The notes: generated from the letters alone by a model not told the origin. Positions 51,301 to 60,527 are shown, counted from the stretch's first letter. The stretch is 64,000 nt of DNA from SKVR01 sp046291875 (GCA_046291875.1 JBKBSF010000011.1:62001-126000); one strand, 5' to 3'. Numbers and translations are program-made.

Positions 51301-53429
51301 GAAGCATTCAGTTCCAGATTGAGGATCTCATCGGTATATTGTGTTGCCAGCGAGGCAACGGAATCTTTCATGGAAAGGCTGATTTGCCAGGGTTCGTAGG
51401 AATGCTCGAAAATCTGTAATCCCTCAAAAAGGAATGAGACCTTCATTGCCATCCCCGCCAGGCTGTTTCCTTCGCCCGAGAAATCAACCGCAACATCAAA
51501 TGGTGCGGGCAACAGATCGGGTTGTTGTATCAATCTGCCCACTTTGAGTTGGTCGATGTGCAGTGTTCCATTCCACCCAGGCAGGCTGTCTGCCGTAAGG
51601 GCTGAACCCGCAACAAGACTGGCAGAGCCCAGGTTGCTGCGGATTACGGTCTGGGAATTAAAGTCTGAAATACTCCCCCGGGTTTTACTGTCGATATAAA
51701 TATAGCTGGGCAGCTCAATGCCTTGCGGTGCCAGGGTATCGGGCAGGTTGGCAAAAAAACGTTTGGGCGCTGCAAAAAGGCGTAACTGCTGTATGTCGAA
51801 ATGTGCACTGCCTATATTAGCCAGATCTTTAATCTGAGCGTGGGTATAGGCAGAGAAAAACTCGGGAGCCGTTATCCATAGACTGTCAAGCTGCAACTGG
51901 GCCATGCCTCCATTGATTCTGCCCCCAAAACTCACTCCTTTGTTGCCGGGCCAGTTGAAGTAATAATCGTTGAACTGCGGGATAAGCCAACCAAGATCTG
52001 AGGCAAGATGGTTTTGGCCCATCTCAAGGGTAAACCGTGCTTTAGATAAGGCTTCCTGGTTGATTTCCAGTAGATTGGTTTGAGTGTGCAGCGTTAGATG
52101 CAGCTTGCTTGACAGGGTTTGTAATCTGAGATTGTCGATACGCGATTGCCGGCCCTCCAGTGCAATATTGGCCGAAAAGCTGCGAATGGCAAAATCTCTG
52201 TGAAACTGCCCTGAAAGGTTTGTCAGGTTGATCATGATCCTTCCTGGATCCACTTTTATGTTGTGGGCCTCCAGTGAGATATTCTGAATTTGCAGAGCAC
52301 CAGGGTCGAAAGAGGAGGGGGGATTTCCCTGGGCTTCTCCCTGGAACAATGCAAAGGATGATCTGCTGAGATTGAGTTGATCAAGCTCTATGTGCCAGTC
52401 CATTACTTCCGAAAAACTGAAGCTGAACGGGTTGTTGTCGGGTTCGTTGGCCTTGAATTCTTCTTCAATTGCATGAGGTTGGGGTAAAACAAAATGTGCA
52501 TGCAATTGATCTGCTTCCAGTTTTTGAAGCCCCACAAAAAAATCGTGCAGTACAACACTTTCCGGTATAAGGCTGAGGCTCGCAGCATTTACATTCATTC
52601 GGGTTCCATCGTAGCTGTTGAGCGAAAACTGTGCATCGGTGATGTTGAGTTCCTGCAATGCTATATCCAGCATGGGTAATGATGTTTGTTCCTCAGGGGG
52701 TTCCGGTAGTCGGGTAGGGGGTTCTATCTGAAGATGAAGGTTAATGCCTTCCATGAAGGTTGCCCCGGCATGGTATTTTTCATTGAGGATATCGGCCTGT
52801 TTAAGCCGCGTGTTGAGTTTTTGGAGATGAAGGGTCAGATAGGTGCCTGAGAAGTGGTCTGCCATTCTGTAGTGGATATGGGCCAGCTTTAGGTGGTCAA
52901 ACCGTACCTTCCAGTTGCTTTCAGGGGTTTTGTCCTCGTGGTTGTAAGTGGAAATAGTATCCTGTGGATCTGGACTGGAACCCAAAGCATCGATGATAAA
53001 CTGAAAATTGTAAACCGTATCGGGTTGCTCGCGGAGCATGTTGGCAGTGAGGTTGCTGACCTCCAGGGTATTTACATGCACCTGTTGCCTGAGCAGGCCC
53101 CACATCCCCACATCTGCAAAAATGCTACCCACATAAAGCAAAGTATCTCCCTGCTCATCAGCCACAAAAATTCCCTTAAGGCCAACTGTTTTGGGAAAAC
53201 GAACTGCAACCCGGTCAATTTCAATTCGGGTTTGAATCCTTTCGGAAAACGATGAGGTTATCTTTTGGATGATACGGGTTTGTACAGCCGGAAATTGAAG
53301 CAGCAAGGTGATAAGCAGAAACAAAACAATAAACCCACCTATACCCCAGGCCAGTATCTTTAAAAGCCTGAAAAGAAGCCATCGAAGTCTCGATTTTTTT
53401 TTGGGAGTAGGTGTTGTAATTTCCGTCAT
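48324..53429 (-). CDS. tamB: TamB translocation and assembly module protein (paralogue 2)
   Basis: 1701 residues. A basic tail (PTPKKKSRLRWLLFRLLK) and one membrane anchor (ILAWGIGGFIVLFLLITLLL) are followed by a long beta-helical periplasmic region. The C-terminal TamB domain shows DGEYLLTFYDFIRRNFRIQPG and IVWSGDPMQAQVDLTA. It overlaps tamL, so this is the paralogue expected to pair with it. The last 30 residues are Lys/Glu/Thr-rich. Together with the 1,500-residue paralogue at 38498 the window encodes two TamBs. Confidence 0.92.
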   Translation of the reverse strand: MTEITTPTPKKKSRLRWLLFRLLKILAWGIGGFIVLFLLITLLLQFPAVQTRIIQKITSSFSERIQTRIEIDRVAVRFPKTVGLKGIFVADEQGDTLLYVGSIFADVGMWGLLRQQVHVNTLEVSNLTANMLREQPDTVYNFQFIIDALGSSPDPQDTISTYNHEDKTPESNWKVRFDHLKLAHIHYRMADHFSGTYLTLHLQKLNTRLKQADILNEKYHAGATFMEGINLHLQIEPPTRLPEPPEEQTSLPMLDIALQELNITDAQFSLNSYDGTRMNVNAASLSLIPESVVLHDFFVGLQKLEADQLHAHFVLPQPHAIEEEFKANEPDNNPFSFSFSEVMDWHIELDQLNLSRSSFALFQGEAQGNPPSSFDPGALQIQNISLEAHNIKVDPGRIMINLTNLSGQFHRDFAIRSFSANIALEGRQSRIDNLRLQTLSSKLHLTLHTQTNLLEINQEALSKARFTLEMGQNHLASDLGWLIPQFNDYYFNWPGNKGVSFGGRINGGMAQLQLDSLWITAPEFFSAYTHAQIKDLANIGSAHFDIQQLRLFAAPKRFFANLPDTLAPQGIELPSYIYIDSKTRGSISDFNSQTVIRSNLGSASLVAGSALTADSLPGWNGTLHIDQLKVGRLIQQPDLLPAPFDVAVDFSGEGNSLAGMAMKVSFLFEGLQIFEHSYEPWQISLSMKDSVASLATQYTDEILNLELNASYGLFAETPSAEAFMVLGYAHLKQLGIMEHDFLVRTRLDSKLVFNTEDFFSGNLNLSNTQIAFEGKIYSLPAFQLSSQAEPSNYHLQLQSPFASADYRGNFSPALLPGILGAHFSHYYDLGIKDTSETDAKRFEFDMQVVPDAFLTEVVLPGLSYSDTLQVNASYNSRDQFLTLEANLPAAGYANLELEEFKLKVISDESQLEMTMDLNRLNFNDIPLRDFVMTGSFANEVFLFQLAFNDHLSQPLYHFGGSLTQQDTLRIFSLDTSPLLINGENWTISQDNQIRLAPPYIEVQNFALQSGSRHLIAQSRQQEELYAIVDLNFKDIDLGRLTEFASGQIPPIGGVFNGSLSLKNIFETPAFLADLTIDNFSFDGDTLGNITLKADNPVQDRYNILATLRSELTNLSINGNYQTGPQPAMQFDVNLQRLDLPTFESFAAGHITHLRGFLSGRMQINGTPDAPLISGNLNINETAFRVPALNAGYFIRGETIRFDRSQLRFQNLALEDSAGRRANLMGSIDITDLNQVGFNLNLNSRNFLLMNVRPGQNEIYHGRILVDTDLRLRGTQNNPTIDGRIKLNEGSGLTLILPQSLPEAIGDDGVVEFVQTRDTLFLQMARQAAPQQVQGPTFDILDLSVNMEIDPQTDVRIIIDRYAGDFVEVKGGGLLSFGIDPGGRITLSGRYEITDGEYLLTFYDFIRRNFRIQPGSHIVWSGDPMQAQVDLTAIFSVRTHARDLLVQQMGTTQGAALRQQFPFQVFLRMRGNLNEPQISFELNLPQEHQNALDGTLMARINQLNQNPSELNKQVFALLMLGHFVQENPLASLGTGGGFESTARSSASQILTQQLNRLSSRYIRGLDINFEVESFVDFADGQEVGRTELQLEVSQNFFDDRVRVTVGGNIELEDETRRNREATDIAGDFSIEYLLTPEGNLRLRGFRTKNYADIFDGQVIETGIALLFSRSYNKFRELFARKEKETQIETDQTETPDQTQNED

Positions 53430-53472
53430 CGGTAATACTAACGCAACAGGCCTGCCATTGTTGGATTAAACA

Positions 53473-53480
53473 CAAACTTA
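53473..53480 (-). promoter_or_regulatory. -7 box of the tamB-tamL operon
   Basis: TAAGTTTG on the minus strand, an exact TAnnTTTG match, 43 nt before the tamB ATG. The rest of the 398-bp divergent gap holds only AT-rich sequence. Confidence 0.55.
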
Positions 53481-53739
53481 CAAATAGTTTTTTTGATTTC
53501 ATGATTATGTGTTGTATTCTCCTTAATTGTTTGCGGACGTTTAGCAAAAATATATGTGTTTCTTTTTTAGGTTTTTCACAACACCAACTTAAAGCGCTGT
53601 ATGTCAGCACGTGTTGTTTTTATTTGAGCCGATGACTATGTCTATTAAATAGATATTCAGGGATGTAGTCAAGGTTGTTTTTATCTGGTTTCGGATAAAT
53701 TGTGAGTTCTTTAAATTTTTTTTTAATTGCCCATTAGGT

Positions 53740-53747
53740 TATATTTG
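53740..53747 (+). promoter_or_regulatory. -7 box of the large T9SS protein gene
   Basis: TATATTTG, an exact TAnnTTTG match, 80 nt before the ATG at 53828, implying a 5' untranslated region of about 70 nt. Confidence 0.6.
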
Positions 53748-53827
53748 TGGCTCAACACACGACCTTTTTTTAACTCAATCACACCAATTCTGACACATTC
53801 AATTATTAACTAAAAAATCAACGGATT

Positions 53828-56800
53828 ATGTTAAAAAGATTTACCCTTTTATGTCTGCTATCAGCAGGGGTTTTTTTCATGGCTCTGGCACAACCTGGCC
53901 CGCGCGACGGGAGTTTGAAGGAATTGCCATTGTTTGTGGATTTTGAACTATTCGATGGTATCAACCTGCCGCAGGTCTATCCGGGCTGGCAGGAGGCCAA
54001 AGGTTATCTGCAGCCCCAGTTTGCCGGAGGGGCCTGGTTCAGTGCCAACATTCTCTATGGCAGCCGCACTGCCACCGTAAACTTTGATCTGATCGGGCTG
54101 AAGGATGAGTGGATCATCAGTCCGCAGTTTATGGCCACCGAAACAACAAAAATTTCTTTTGTGGCTGCATTGAGCCGTTTCTGGGACGAACCAGCCCAGG
54201 GAAATCTGAATTTCAACGACAGCATTTCCATTCTGGTTTCTACCAATACTACTCAGTTTGAGTTTATTCATGTGGTACATTCATTTAAACAGGCCAATCA
54301 GCCTTCGTGGATTCCTCAACGCTATGAGTTTGACCTGAGCCCATTTGCCGGACAGCTCATTCACCTGGCCTTTTATGCCACTAATGGACAAGAAGCCAAC
54401 AGTATTGCCGCATTTCACCTGGATGATATAGAGATCAAAAATGCTGTAGCCGCTGATGTTACTCCCCTGGCATTGCTCTCTCCGGTAAAGAATACCTGCT
54501 TTCAGGAGCAAACTCCTGTAACGGTTAAAATATACAACGATGGGCTTGAGCCAGTGGCTTCAGTACCCGTAAGGGTTAGGGTGAGAGGTGCTGTAAATAC
54601 CAACTTGTACGGCATCTATCCCGGAACGCTGCTTCCAGGAGAGAGCGGAACATTTACCGTAGGCTACCTGGATACTCCTCCTTATGGAGAATACCGTTTT
54701 TCTGTTCAAACTGAGCTTGCCGATGATACTTTTCCCTACAACGATGTGCTAAGTGAAGTTGTACTGCAGTTTGATCAACCCCTGGAGTTGCCCTTGCCCT
54801 TTATGAATTTTATGGGCTTTTTCTCAAATAACCTGGGTCAGATCTATCCCGGATGGTATGAGGCTCGCGGAAAAGGACGTCCTCTGGTTGCCATGAATAC
54901 CGACTGGCAGGGTGCCAGCTACGATGGTGCACGCACTGCCAATGTGTTTTTTGCTCAACTGGGCACTGAAGACTGGATGGTGGGACCAAAATTTACTGCC
55001 ACAGAAAATCTTGTGGTGGAGCTCAGAGCTGCTGCACAATACATACAGGGTGGTGCAATGATGGGATCGGATGACAAACTTGCCATTATGATCTCGCCCG
55101 ATTGTGGCGAAAACTGGGAAGAGGTTGCCGTAATCAATCGCCAATCCAACCTCACCCCGTCTCTGCAACCCTTTACTTTCAGTATACCACAGTTTGCCGG
55201 TCAGGATGTGATCCTGGCATTTTATGCTACTACCGGTAGTGTAAACGATCCTCAGCAATACATACTGCATATTACCGATGTGAGCATCAAAAACCTTTAC
55301 GCTCTCGATGCCGGTATCACCCGGGTACTTGCACCAGGCAATTCTTGCGGTTTTACCAGCAATGAAGAATTGGTTGTAGAAATTGAGAATTTTGGCACAC
55401 AAACCCTTTCTGGTTTTCAGGTGGCTTTCAGCCTCAATGGAGCCGATCCGGTTGTGGAAACTGTAAGTCAATCTGTTGCCTATGGCCAGAAGCTGGTGTA
55501 TACCTTCGATGCTACCCTCGATCTTACCCAACAGGAAGAGAACACTCTGAGTGTATGGACCCTTGTGTCCGGTGATGAGAATCCAGCCAATGATGGCATT
55601 TATGATCTGGCTCTTCAGCTCTCGTCATTTGACCTGGCAACCCAGGGAACTTATGCAATGGGATTTGAACCTCATGAAGATTTTTCCGACTGGCTGGTGG
55701 AAGATGGCAATAATGATGGTGTAACCTGGTCTTTAAACTCCGATCCGGTGCATGCACACAGTGGTTCGCATTCATTCTCCTATTTCTCCAACCAAACCAG
55801 TACCCCCAGCAACGATTGGTTGTTCAGTCCTTGTTTTTATCTTCAGGAAGGTGTCACTTATTTTGTGAGTTTCCACTACAAAAACAGGGCTACCAACTGG
55901 CCCGAAAGCCTCAAGCTCAACATAGGTCAGCAACAAAATTCATCTGCCATGACACAGCTTATCCTGGATCTCGGGCAGATATCCAACAGCGGATACCTGA
56001 AGGCCCAGGCTGAATTCACTGTAACCCAAAGCGGCGAATACTACCTGGGATGGCATGCCTATGGCCCCGCCGATCAGTTTGGAATGCACATCGACGACAT
56101 CACTATTTACCAGATATTTGACAATGATCTGGCACTGGTCAACGTTCGTGCCCCAAGGAGTAAAGATCCCAACTGCACCCTGGAGGAGGTTGAAGTGATG
56201 GAAGTCCAGGTCTGGAATGCCGGCACAGAAGATTTCGCTTCGATAAGTGTTGATATGTATGTTGATGATCTGGAGCCTGTTAGCTTTACCCTAACTGACG
56301 GATTGGTTGCCGGTGCAACCGCCTGGTTTACCCTGGAGGGTGGTTTTGTCCTGGATCCTTATCAGGTTTACGAGCTTCGCATTGTCAATACCACTGCAGG
56401 AGATCTTAATGCAGCCAACGACGAGATTCATATTGAACAGTTTCTGCATGCGCAATATGCCATGGGCTTCGAACCTGATGAAGACTTCAGCGACTGGACG
56501 GTTCAAAGTCTGGCTGGGGTAAATCAATGGCAACTGGTAAATGATGTAAATGTAGCACATACAGGTACACATTCGTTTGGTATACGTACCGATGGTGCAG
56601 GCGGCAATACTGCCAACGACGACTGGCTCTTCAGCGAGTGTTTTGCGCTGGAGGCTGGCAAATGCTACGAGATATCCTTCTGGTATCGTTCGCGCTTCTC
56701 CACCGAAAACCTTGCGGTATATATGGGTACTGATAACCAACCTGTCGCCATGACGCAAAACCTGATCAGTATACCCTCATTCAACAGCAATGCCTACCTG

Positions 56801-57868
56801 AAGGCTACCCAACAATTTACTGTTGAGGAGGATGGAATATACTACTTTGGCTGGCATACCATGGGAGGCACCAGCGGACGTTTATTTATCTATGTGGATG
56901 AGATACGCGTTGTGGAAGATCTGGGTGCCCAGCCAGTAGCGGATCCCGTTGCTGAGGTGCTCGACCTTGAGGTGTTTTTCCAGGCCAATGCTACCAACTA
57001 CTCAACACTGATGTGGGACTTTGGCGATGGAAATACCAGCGAGGAGGCCCAGGTATACCATGTATATGAATCTACCGGCACTTACAATGTATCGCTTACA
57101 CTTGGTAGCGGATGCGTAGAGAGTGTATATGAATTCACGCTGGATCTGCAGTGCATTATGCCTGCCGATTTTGCCTGGGTTGTAGATGGAAACACTGTAA
57201 ACTTTACTGCTACAGGAGATGCTTCAGCCTATTTCTGGAACTTCGGCGATGGAACAACTGCATATGGTGCTGTTATAACACATACTTTCAGCAACCTGCA
57301 GCCAGAGACCTTCAACGTTACGATGACAGCATTTTATCCTTGCGGTGCGGTGGATGTAGATAAAGCGGTGGATGTAGAAGTTACGAAGTTTGTCCTTAGC
57401 CTTGTTACAGACGGCCCCGATGTTGTTACAGTAAGTGGCGGCGGAGAATATGCTGCCGGCCAGCAGGTAACTGTAGTGGCAACTCTTGAAAGTGGTGTGG
57501 GTGCAGTATTTCTTGGATGGTTTGAAGACGAAGAGTTGCTCAGCAACGAACTTTCCTATGTGTTTGATATGCCAGCCCGCAATCTTGAGCTGATAGCCAA
57601 AGTGGCCATTCAGCCTTTTGTTGAAGAATTCGCTGCCCTCAATATCCGTATGTACCCCAACCCTGCAACGGAAGTGGTTTTTCTGCAATCGGAAGAGCCT
57701 ATTACCAGGATGATTATCACCAGCCTGCAGGGCAAGATAGTGTATGAACAAGAGCAATTGCCTGCGAATGCCCGCATTGCAGTAGGCAATCTTTCTGCCG
57801 GGCTTTACCTGGTTCACATTACAAAAGGTACTAATACAGCTACTGGCAAGTTGCAGATCGTGCGCTAA
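53828..57868 (+). CDS. large modular T9SS-secreted protein (adhesin-like, PKD, sorting domain)
   Basis: 1346 residues. Signal peptide to about residue 21 (SAGVFFMALAQ). Four jelly-roll modules of the choice-of-anchor/cleaved-adhesin type follow, as two related pairs: PQVYPGWQEAKG and GQIYPGWYEARG, then MGFEPHEDFSDW and MGFEPDEDFSDW. They alternate with CARDB-like linkers. Two PKD domains (MWDFGDGNTS, FWNFGDGTTA) lie near 1045-1195, then an InlB-like repeat with FLGWFEDEELL. The last 78 residues are a type A T9SS sorting domain (MYPNPATEVVFL, LSAGLYLVHI). It should be exported across the outer membrane and tethered or released. No catalytic domain was seen, so an adhesive or matrix role is likely. 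Confidence 0.9.
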   Translation: MLKRFTLLCLLSAGVFFMALAQPGPRDGSLKELPLFVDFELFDGINLPQVYPGWQEAKGYLQPQFAGGAWFSANILYGSRTATVNFDLIGLKDEWIISPQFMATETTKISFVAALSRFWDEPAQGNLNFNDSISILVSTNTTQFEFIHVVHSFKQANQPSWIPQRYEFDLSPFAGQLIHLAFYATNGQEANSIAAFHLDDIEIKNAVAADVTPLALLSPVKNTCFQEQTPVTVKIYNDGLEPVASVPVRVRVRGAVNTNLYGIYPGTLLPGESGTFTVGYLDTPPYGEYRFSVQTELADDTFPYNDVLSEVVLQFDQPLELPLPFMNFMGFFSNNLGQIYPGWYEARGKGRPLVAMNTDWQGASYDGARTANVFFAQLGTEDWMVGPKFTATENLVVELRAAAQYIQGGAMMGSDDKLAIMISPDCGENWEEVAVINRQSNLTPSLQPFTFSIPQFAGQDVILAFYATTGSVNDPQQYILHITDVSIKNLYALDAGITRVLAPGNSCGFTSNEELVVEIENFGTQTLSGFQVAFSLNGADPVVETVSQSVAYGQKLVYTFDATLDLTQQEENTLSVWTLVSGDENPANDGIYDLALQLSSFDLATQGTYAMGFEPHEDFSDWLVEDGNNDGVTWSLNSDPVHAHSGSHSFSYFSNQTSTPSNDWLFSPCFYLQEGVTYFVSFHYKNRATNWPESLKLNIGQQQNSSAMTQLILDLGQISNSGYLKAQAEFTVTQSGEYYLGWHAYGPADQFGMHIDDITIYQIFDNDLALVNVRAPRSKDPNCTLEEVEVMEVQVWNAGTEDFASISVDMYVDDLEPVSFTLTDGLVAGATAWFTLEGGFVLDPYQVYELRIVNTTAGDLNAANDEIHIEQFLHAQYAMGFEPDEDFSDWTVQSLAGVNQWQLVNDVNVAHTGTHSFGIRTDGAGGNTANDDWLFSECFALEAGKCYEISFWYRSRFSTENLAVYMGTDNQPVAMTQNLISIPSFNSNAYLKATQQFTVEEDGIYYFGWHTMGGTSGRLFIYVDEIRVVEDLGAQPVADPVAEVLDLEVFFQANATNYSTLMWDFGDGNTSEEAQVYHVYESTGTYNVSLTLGSGCVESVYEFTLDLQCIMPADFAWVVDGNTVNFTATGDASAYFWNFGDGTTAYGAVITHTFSNLQPETFNVTMTAFYPCGAVDVDKAVDVEVTKFVLSLVTDGPDVVTVSGGGEYAAGQQVTVVATLESGVGAVFLGWFEDEELLSNELSYVFDMPARNLELIAKVAIQPFVEEFAALNIRMYPNPATEVVFLQSEEPITRMIITSLQGKIVYEQEQLPANARIAVGNLSAGLYLVHITKGTNTATGKLQIVR

Positions 57869-57890
57869 GCACATTGCATTTAGTCTAAAC

Positions 57891-57922
57891 AAAAAAGGCT
57901 TCGCAATCGCGAAGCCTTTTTT
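57891..57922. terminator. bidirectional terminator between convergent genes
   Basis: AAAAAA-GGCTTCGC-AATC-GCGAAGCC-TTTTTT: an 8-bp stem with A and T runs on either side. It can stop transcripts from the T9SS gene (plus) and the nitronate monooxygenase-like gene (minus). Confidence 0.95.
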
Positions 57923-57947
57923 GTTTAACTTCTATCCTTTCAGCCTG

Positions 57948-59036
57948 TTACTGGTCTGAGCTTTTAAATGCTTGCTGCAGATCCTCCATCAGCTCGGCAA
58001 AGATCTCCTTTACCGAGGTAATTTTGGTGGCAAGGTATGCATTGCTTCCTGCAAAGGCATATCCACTCTTCATATTGCCTTTGTAGGCGTTGTAAAGTGC
58101 GGTAATGATGCAATAGGGGCTGGAGGAAACATCGCAGGTTTTGATACAGTGGAAAGGGCACTTGATAGGAGTTTTGAGCCCTTGTTTTACCTTTTCTATA
58201 AAGCTGTTGTGAATGGCTCTTCCGGGCATTCCCACAGGGCTTTGAATGATCTCAATGTCTTTTTCTGTAGCATTGATATACGACAATTTGAATTCCATGG
58301 AGGCATCGCACTCTTCGGAAGTAACAAAGCGGGTTCCCATTTGCACTCCTTTAGCACCCTTCTGCATGATGTTGTAGATATCGCGGCCTGTATAAATGCC
58401 ACCGGCAGCAATTACGGGTATTTCTTTCTGGTATTTTTCCTCAAAAGGCCTTACAGCATTTACAACCTCCGGAACCAGTTGGTCGAGACTGTGCTGAGAA
58501 TCTTCCAGGGAGTCCTTTTTAAAACCCAGGTGTCCGCCAGCTTTGGGGCCTTCTACAACCAGGGCATCGGGCAGATAATCAAAAAGGGTTTTCCATTTGT
58601 CGCAGATAAGCTTTGCTGCTCTACCAGAGGAAACAATGGGCACCAGACGTGTGGTGCTGCCAGGGGTGAGGAATTTGGGCAGATCAAGGGGCAGACCAGC
58701 ACCCGAGAAGATGATGTCTGCTTTTTCTGAAATGGAAGTGCGCACCAGGTCGGCGAAATTGGTCATGGCCATCATGACATTTACCCCGATAATACCCTGG
58801 GTTTTTTCGCGGGCTTTCCTGATCTCCGTTTTCAGGCCTTCCATATTGGCTTGCAGGTAGTCAAGGGCACTGTTGCGATGCACAAGGCCAAGTCCGGCTG
58901 CAGATATTACACCCACACCCCCCTGGTTGGCAACGGCAGCCGCCAGGCCCGACATAGATATGCCTACGCCCATACCGCCCTGTATGATGGGAACGGGTAT
59001 ATTCAGACCTCCGATGTTAAGTTCTTTGATATTCAC
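57948..59036 (-). CDS. nitronate monooxygenase / FabK-like flavoprotein
   Basis: 362 residues, an FMN TIM barrel. Seen: PIIQGGMGVGISMSGLAAAV at the N-terminus, GVISAAGLG, IGVNVMMAMTNF, VVEGPKAGGHLG and AAGGIYTGRDIYNIMQKGAKGVQMGTRF. This family covers nitronate monooxygenase, which oxidises alkyl nitronates, and the FabK enoyl-ACP reductase; the two are hard to separate by eye. A C-terminal extension with five cysteines (CPFHCIKTC, then SSPYC) is unusual and could bind metal. No fatty-acid genes are nearby, so the nitronate or unknown option is preferred. Confidence 0.85.
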   Translation of the reverse strand: MNIKELNIGGLNIPVPIIQGGMGVGISMSGLAAAVANQGGVGVISAAGLGLVHRNSALDYLQANMEGLKTEIRKAREKTQGIIGVNVMMAMTNFADLVRTSISEKADIIFSGAGLPLDLPKFLTPGSTTRLVPIVSSGRAAKLICDKWKTLFDYLPDALVVEGPKAGGHLGFKKDSLEDSQHSLDQLVPEVVNAVRPFEEKYQKEIPVIAAGGIYTGRDIYNIMQKGAKGVQMGTRFVTSEECDASMEFKLSYINATEKDIEIIQSPVGMPGRAIHNSFIEKVKQGLKTPIKCPFHCIKTCDVSSSPYCIITALYNAYKGNMKSGYAFAGSNAYLATKITSVKEIFAELMEDLQQAFKSSDQ

Positions 59037-59364
59037 TTGGGTTTAGTTTAAGTTTTAACGGGTGTAAAGGTAACTAAACAATTGTTTGGTTTTTTAATCC
59101 GTTGATCAGCTTTCCGAAATTGAGTAAAAATTAACACATAGTTTCGCTGCTGTTATTTTTTGATTACTCATGATCAGCCACATCCTTTGCCGGAGATCTT
59201 TTGCGTTTTGCTCCCCTGTAAAGCATTTCTTTACCACCAGGTATTTCTGGAAATTTGATCTTTTGTGGGTTTGCAAAGATAACCGTGAGTCATTAATCCA
59301 TATACAGATTTAGTTCGGGCGGTTGCCAGGTTAAGAAGTAAAAATCTGTTTGCACAAGTTTTTC
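59037..59364. other. gene-free divergent interval
   Basis: No gene, RNA fold or repeat could be supported. The interval is AT-rich near both ends, as expected for divergent promoters. A long-range palindrome or terminator was not seen. Confidence 0.5.
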
Positions 59365-59372
59365 TATTTTTG
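59365..59372 (+). promoter_or_regulatory. -7 box of the ProX-like gene
   Basis: TATTTTTG, an exact TAnnTTTG match, ending 20 nt before the ATG at 59393. That is the same box-to-ATG spacing seen at the trp and aro leaders. Confidence 0.55.
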
Positions 59373-59392
59373 CCTTTTCAAAAATGGTTAAT

Positions 59393-59893
59393 ATGCAGAA
59401 AAACGGAGATCCCAAACTTTACGCCCTCCTGCACGAGCTGGGCATTGCCTACGAATACTATGAGCATCCTGCAGCTCCCACCATCGAAGAAGCCGTCAAA
59501 TACTGGAAAGATCTTGACGCTACGCATTGCAAAAACCTCTTCTTTAGAAATCATAAAGGAAACCGACACTACCTGGTTATTCTCGATCACCGCCAGGATT
59601 TGAATATCCGCGATCTGGAGCAACGCCTCAGGCAGGGTAAACTTACCTTTGCCTCTCCTGAGCGTATGATGAAGCACCTGGGAATATCTCCCGGATCGGT
59701 AAGCCCACTGGCTTTGATCAATGATCAGCAGAAACATGTGCATCTTTTTATAGACTCCAATCTGATGCATAGCAAAACCATCAGCTTTCATCCGTGTATC
59801 AACACAGCCTCCCTGGTGATTGCCTATGATGACTTTTTGAAATTTCTCAGTCATCAGGGAAACAGCTGGGAGTACGTTCAAATGTATGATTGA
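59393..59893 (+). CDS. YbaK/ProX-type aminoacyl-tRNA deacylase
   Basis: 166 residues (ATG 59384 would add three). The fold matches stand-alone editing domains such as ProXp-ala, which hydrolyse mischarged Ala-tRNA-Pro and similar species. Seen: YEYYEHPAAPTIEEAVKYW, HCKNLFFRNHKGNRHYLVIL with the conserved Lys-Asn-Leu-Phe/Leu segment, LGISPGSVSPLALIND and the C-terminal TISFHPCINTASLVI. Length is typical of the ProX subgroup rather than YbaK itself. Single gene with its own promoter box. Confidence 0.87.
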   Translation: MQKNGDPKLYALLHELGIAYEYYEHPAAPTIEEAVKYWKDLDATHCKNLFFRNHKGNRHYLVILDHRQDLNIRDLEQRLRQGKLTFASPERMMKHLGISPGSVSPLALINDQQKHVHLFIDSNLMHSKTISFHPCINTASLVIAYDDFLKFLSHQGNSWEYVQMYD

Positions 59894-59997
59894 TAATGAT
59901 TTGCAATATCAGGTTTTCTGCTGAAGCATTCTCTTAGTTATAGAAAAGAGTAATTTCTCTACACTTGGAAAAAAAATTCCCCTGAAAGTAAAAAAAA

Positions 59998-60028
59998 TTT
60001 GACATTGAGTAAAAAATTAATAACTTTG
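59998..60028 (+). promoter_or_regulatory. promoter of the membrane protein / XRE regulator pair
   Basis: TTTG (59998-60001), 19-nt spacer, TAACTTTG (60021-60028): an exact match to both boxes and the optimal spacing of the Bacteroidota sigma consensus. The ATG lies 39 nt downstream. Confidence 0.85.
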
Positions 60029-60066
60029 TGTAAATTAAAATTAACTCATCGTAAAATATAATCGAC

Positions 60067-60525
60067 ATGAAGGAGCCTATTTCTTACCAGGAAAAGCAAA
60101 GTATTTTGTCTTTGGTCAATACAGTTCTTATTCTTGTAATCTACTCGTTGTATGTTTACAACAGGTACATCTCACATAGCCCCGAGATACTGCATGATAT
60201 GAAGTTTCTCGGAAAAGCTTTTCTTATCCTGATCCCATTTACGGTGGTAGTGCAGGTTGTAATGCACATCTTGTTTGTGATCTTCAACAAGGTGATTGCA
60301 AGAGAAGATCCTCCTGAAAAGGAAGATGAGATGGATAAGCTGATAGAACTAAAATCTATACGATTATCGCATTGGGTTTTCATAGTAGGGTTTTTTCTGG
60401 CCATGACCTCGCAGGCCATGGGAATGGCACCCTATGTTATGTTTTTGTCGTTTGTTGTTTCCGGGTTTTTGGCGGGTATGCTGTCAGATATCGCTAAGAT
60501 CTGGTATTACCGGAAAGGAGTTTGA
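60067..60525 (+). CDS. four-helix membrane protein paired with an XRE regulator
   Basis: 152 residues with four predicted membrane helices (about 14-32, 50-75, 100-118, 122-142) and a charged loop AREDPPEKEDEMDKLIE between the second and third. Small membrane proteins of this shape (DUF2178-like) commonly sit directly before a short XRE-type repressor gene. Here the two are 2 bp apart. The function is unknown; a sensor role for the regulator is possible but unproved. Confidence 0.75.
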   Translation: MKEPISYQEKQSILSLVNTVLILVIYSLYVYNRYISHSPEILHDMKFLGKAFLILIPFTVVVQVVMHILFVIFNKVIAREDPPEKEDEMDKLIELKSIRLSHWVFIVGFFLAMTSQAMGMAPYVMFLSFVVSGFLAGMLSDIAKIWYYRKGV

Positions 60526-60527
60526 TC

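Noticed and set aside
54824..55531. 235-codon open frame opposite the T9SS protein gene
   Set aside because: Antisense shadow; the plus-strand protein has clear domain structure there.
57972..58730. 252-codon open frame opposite the nitronate monooxygenase-like gene
   Set aside because: It is the antisense shadow of a clear FMN enzyme and has no recognisable content.
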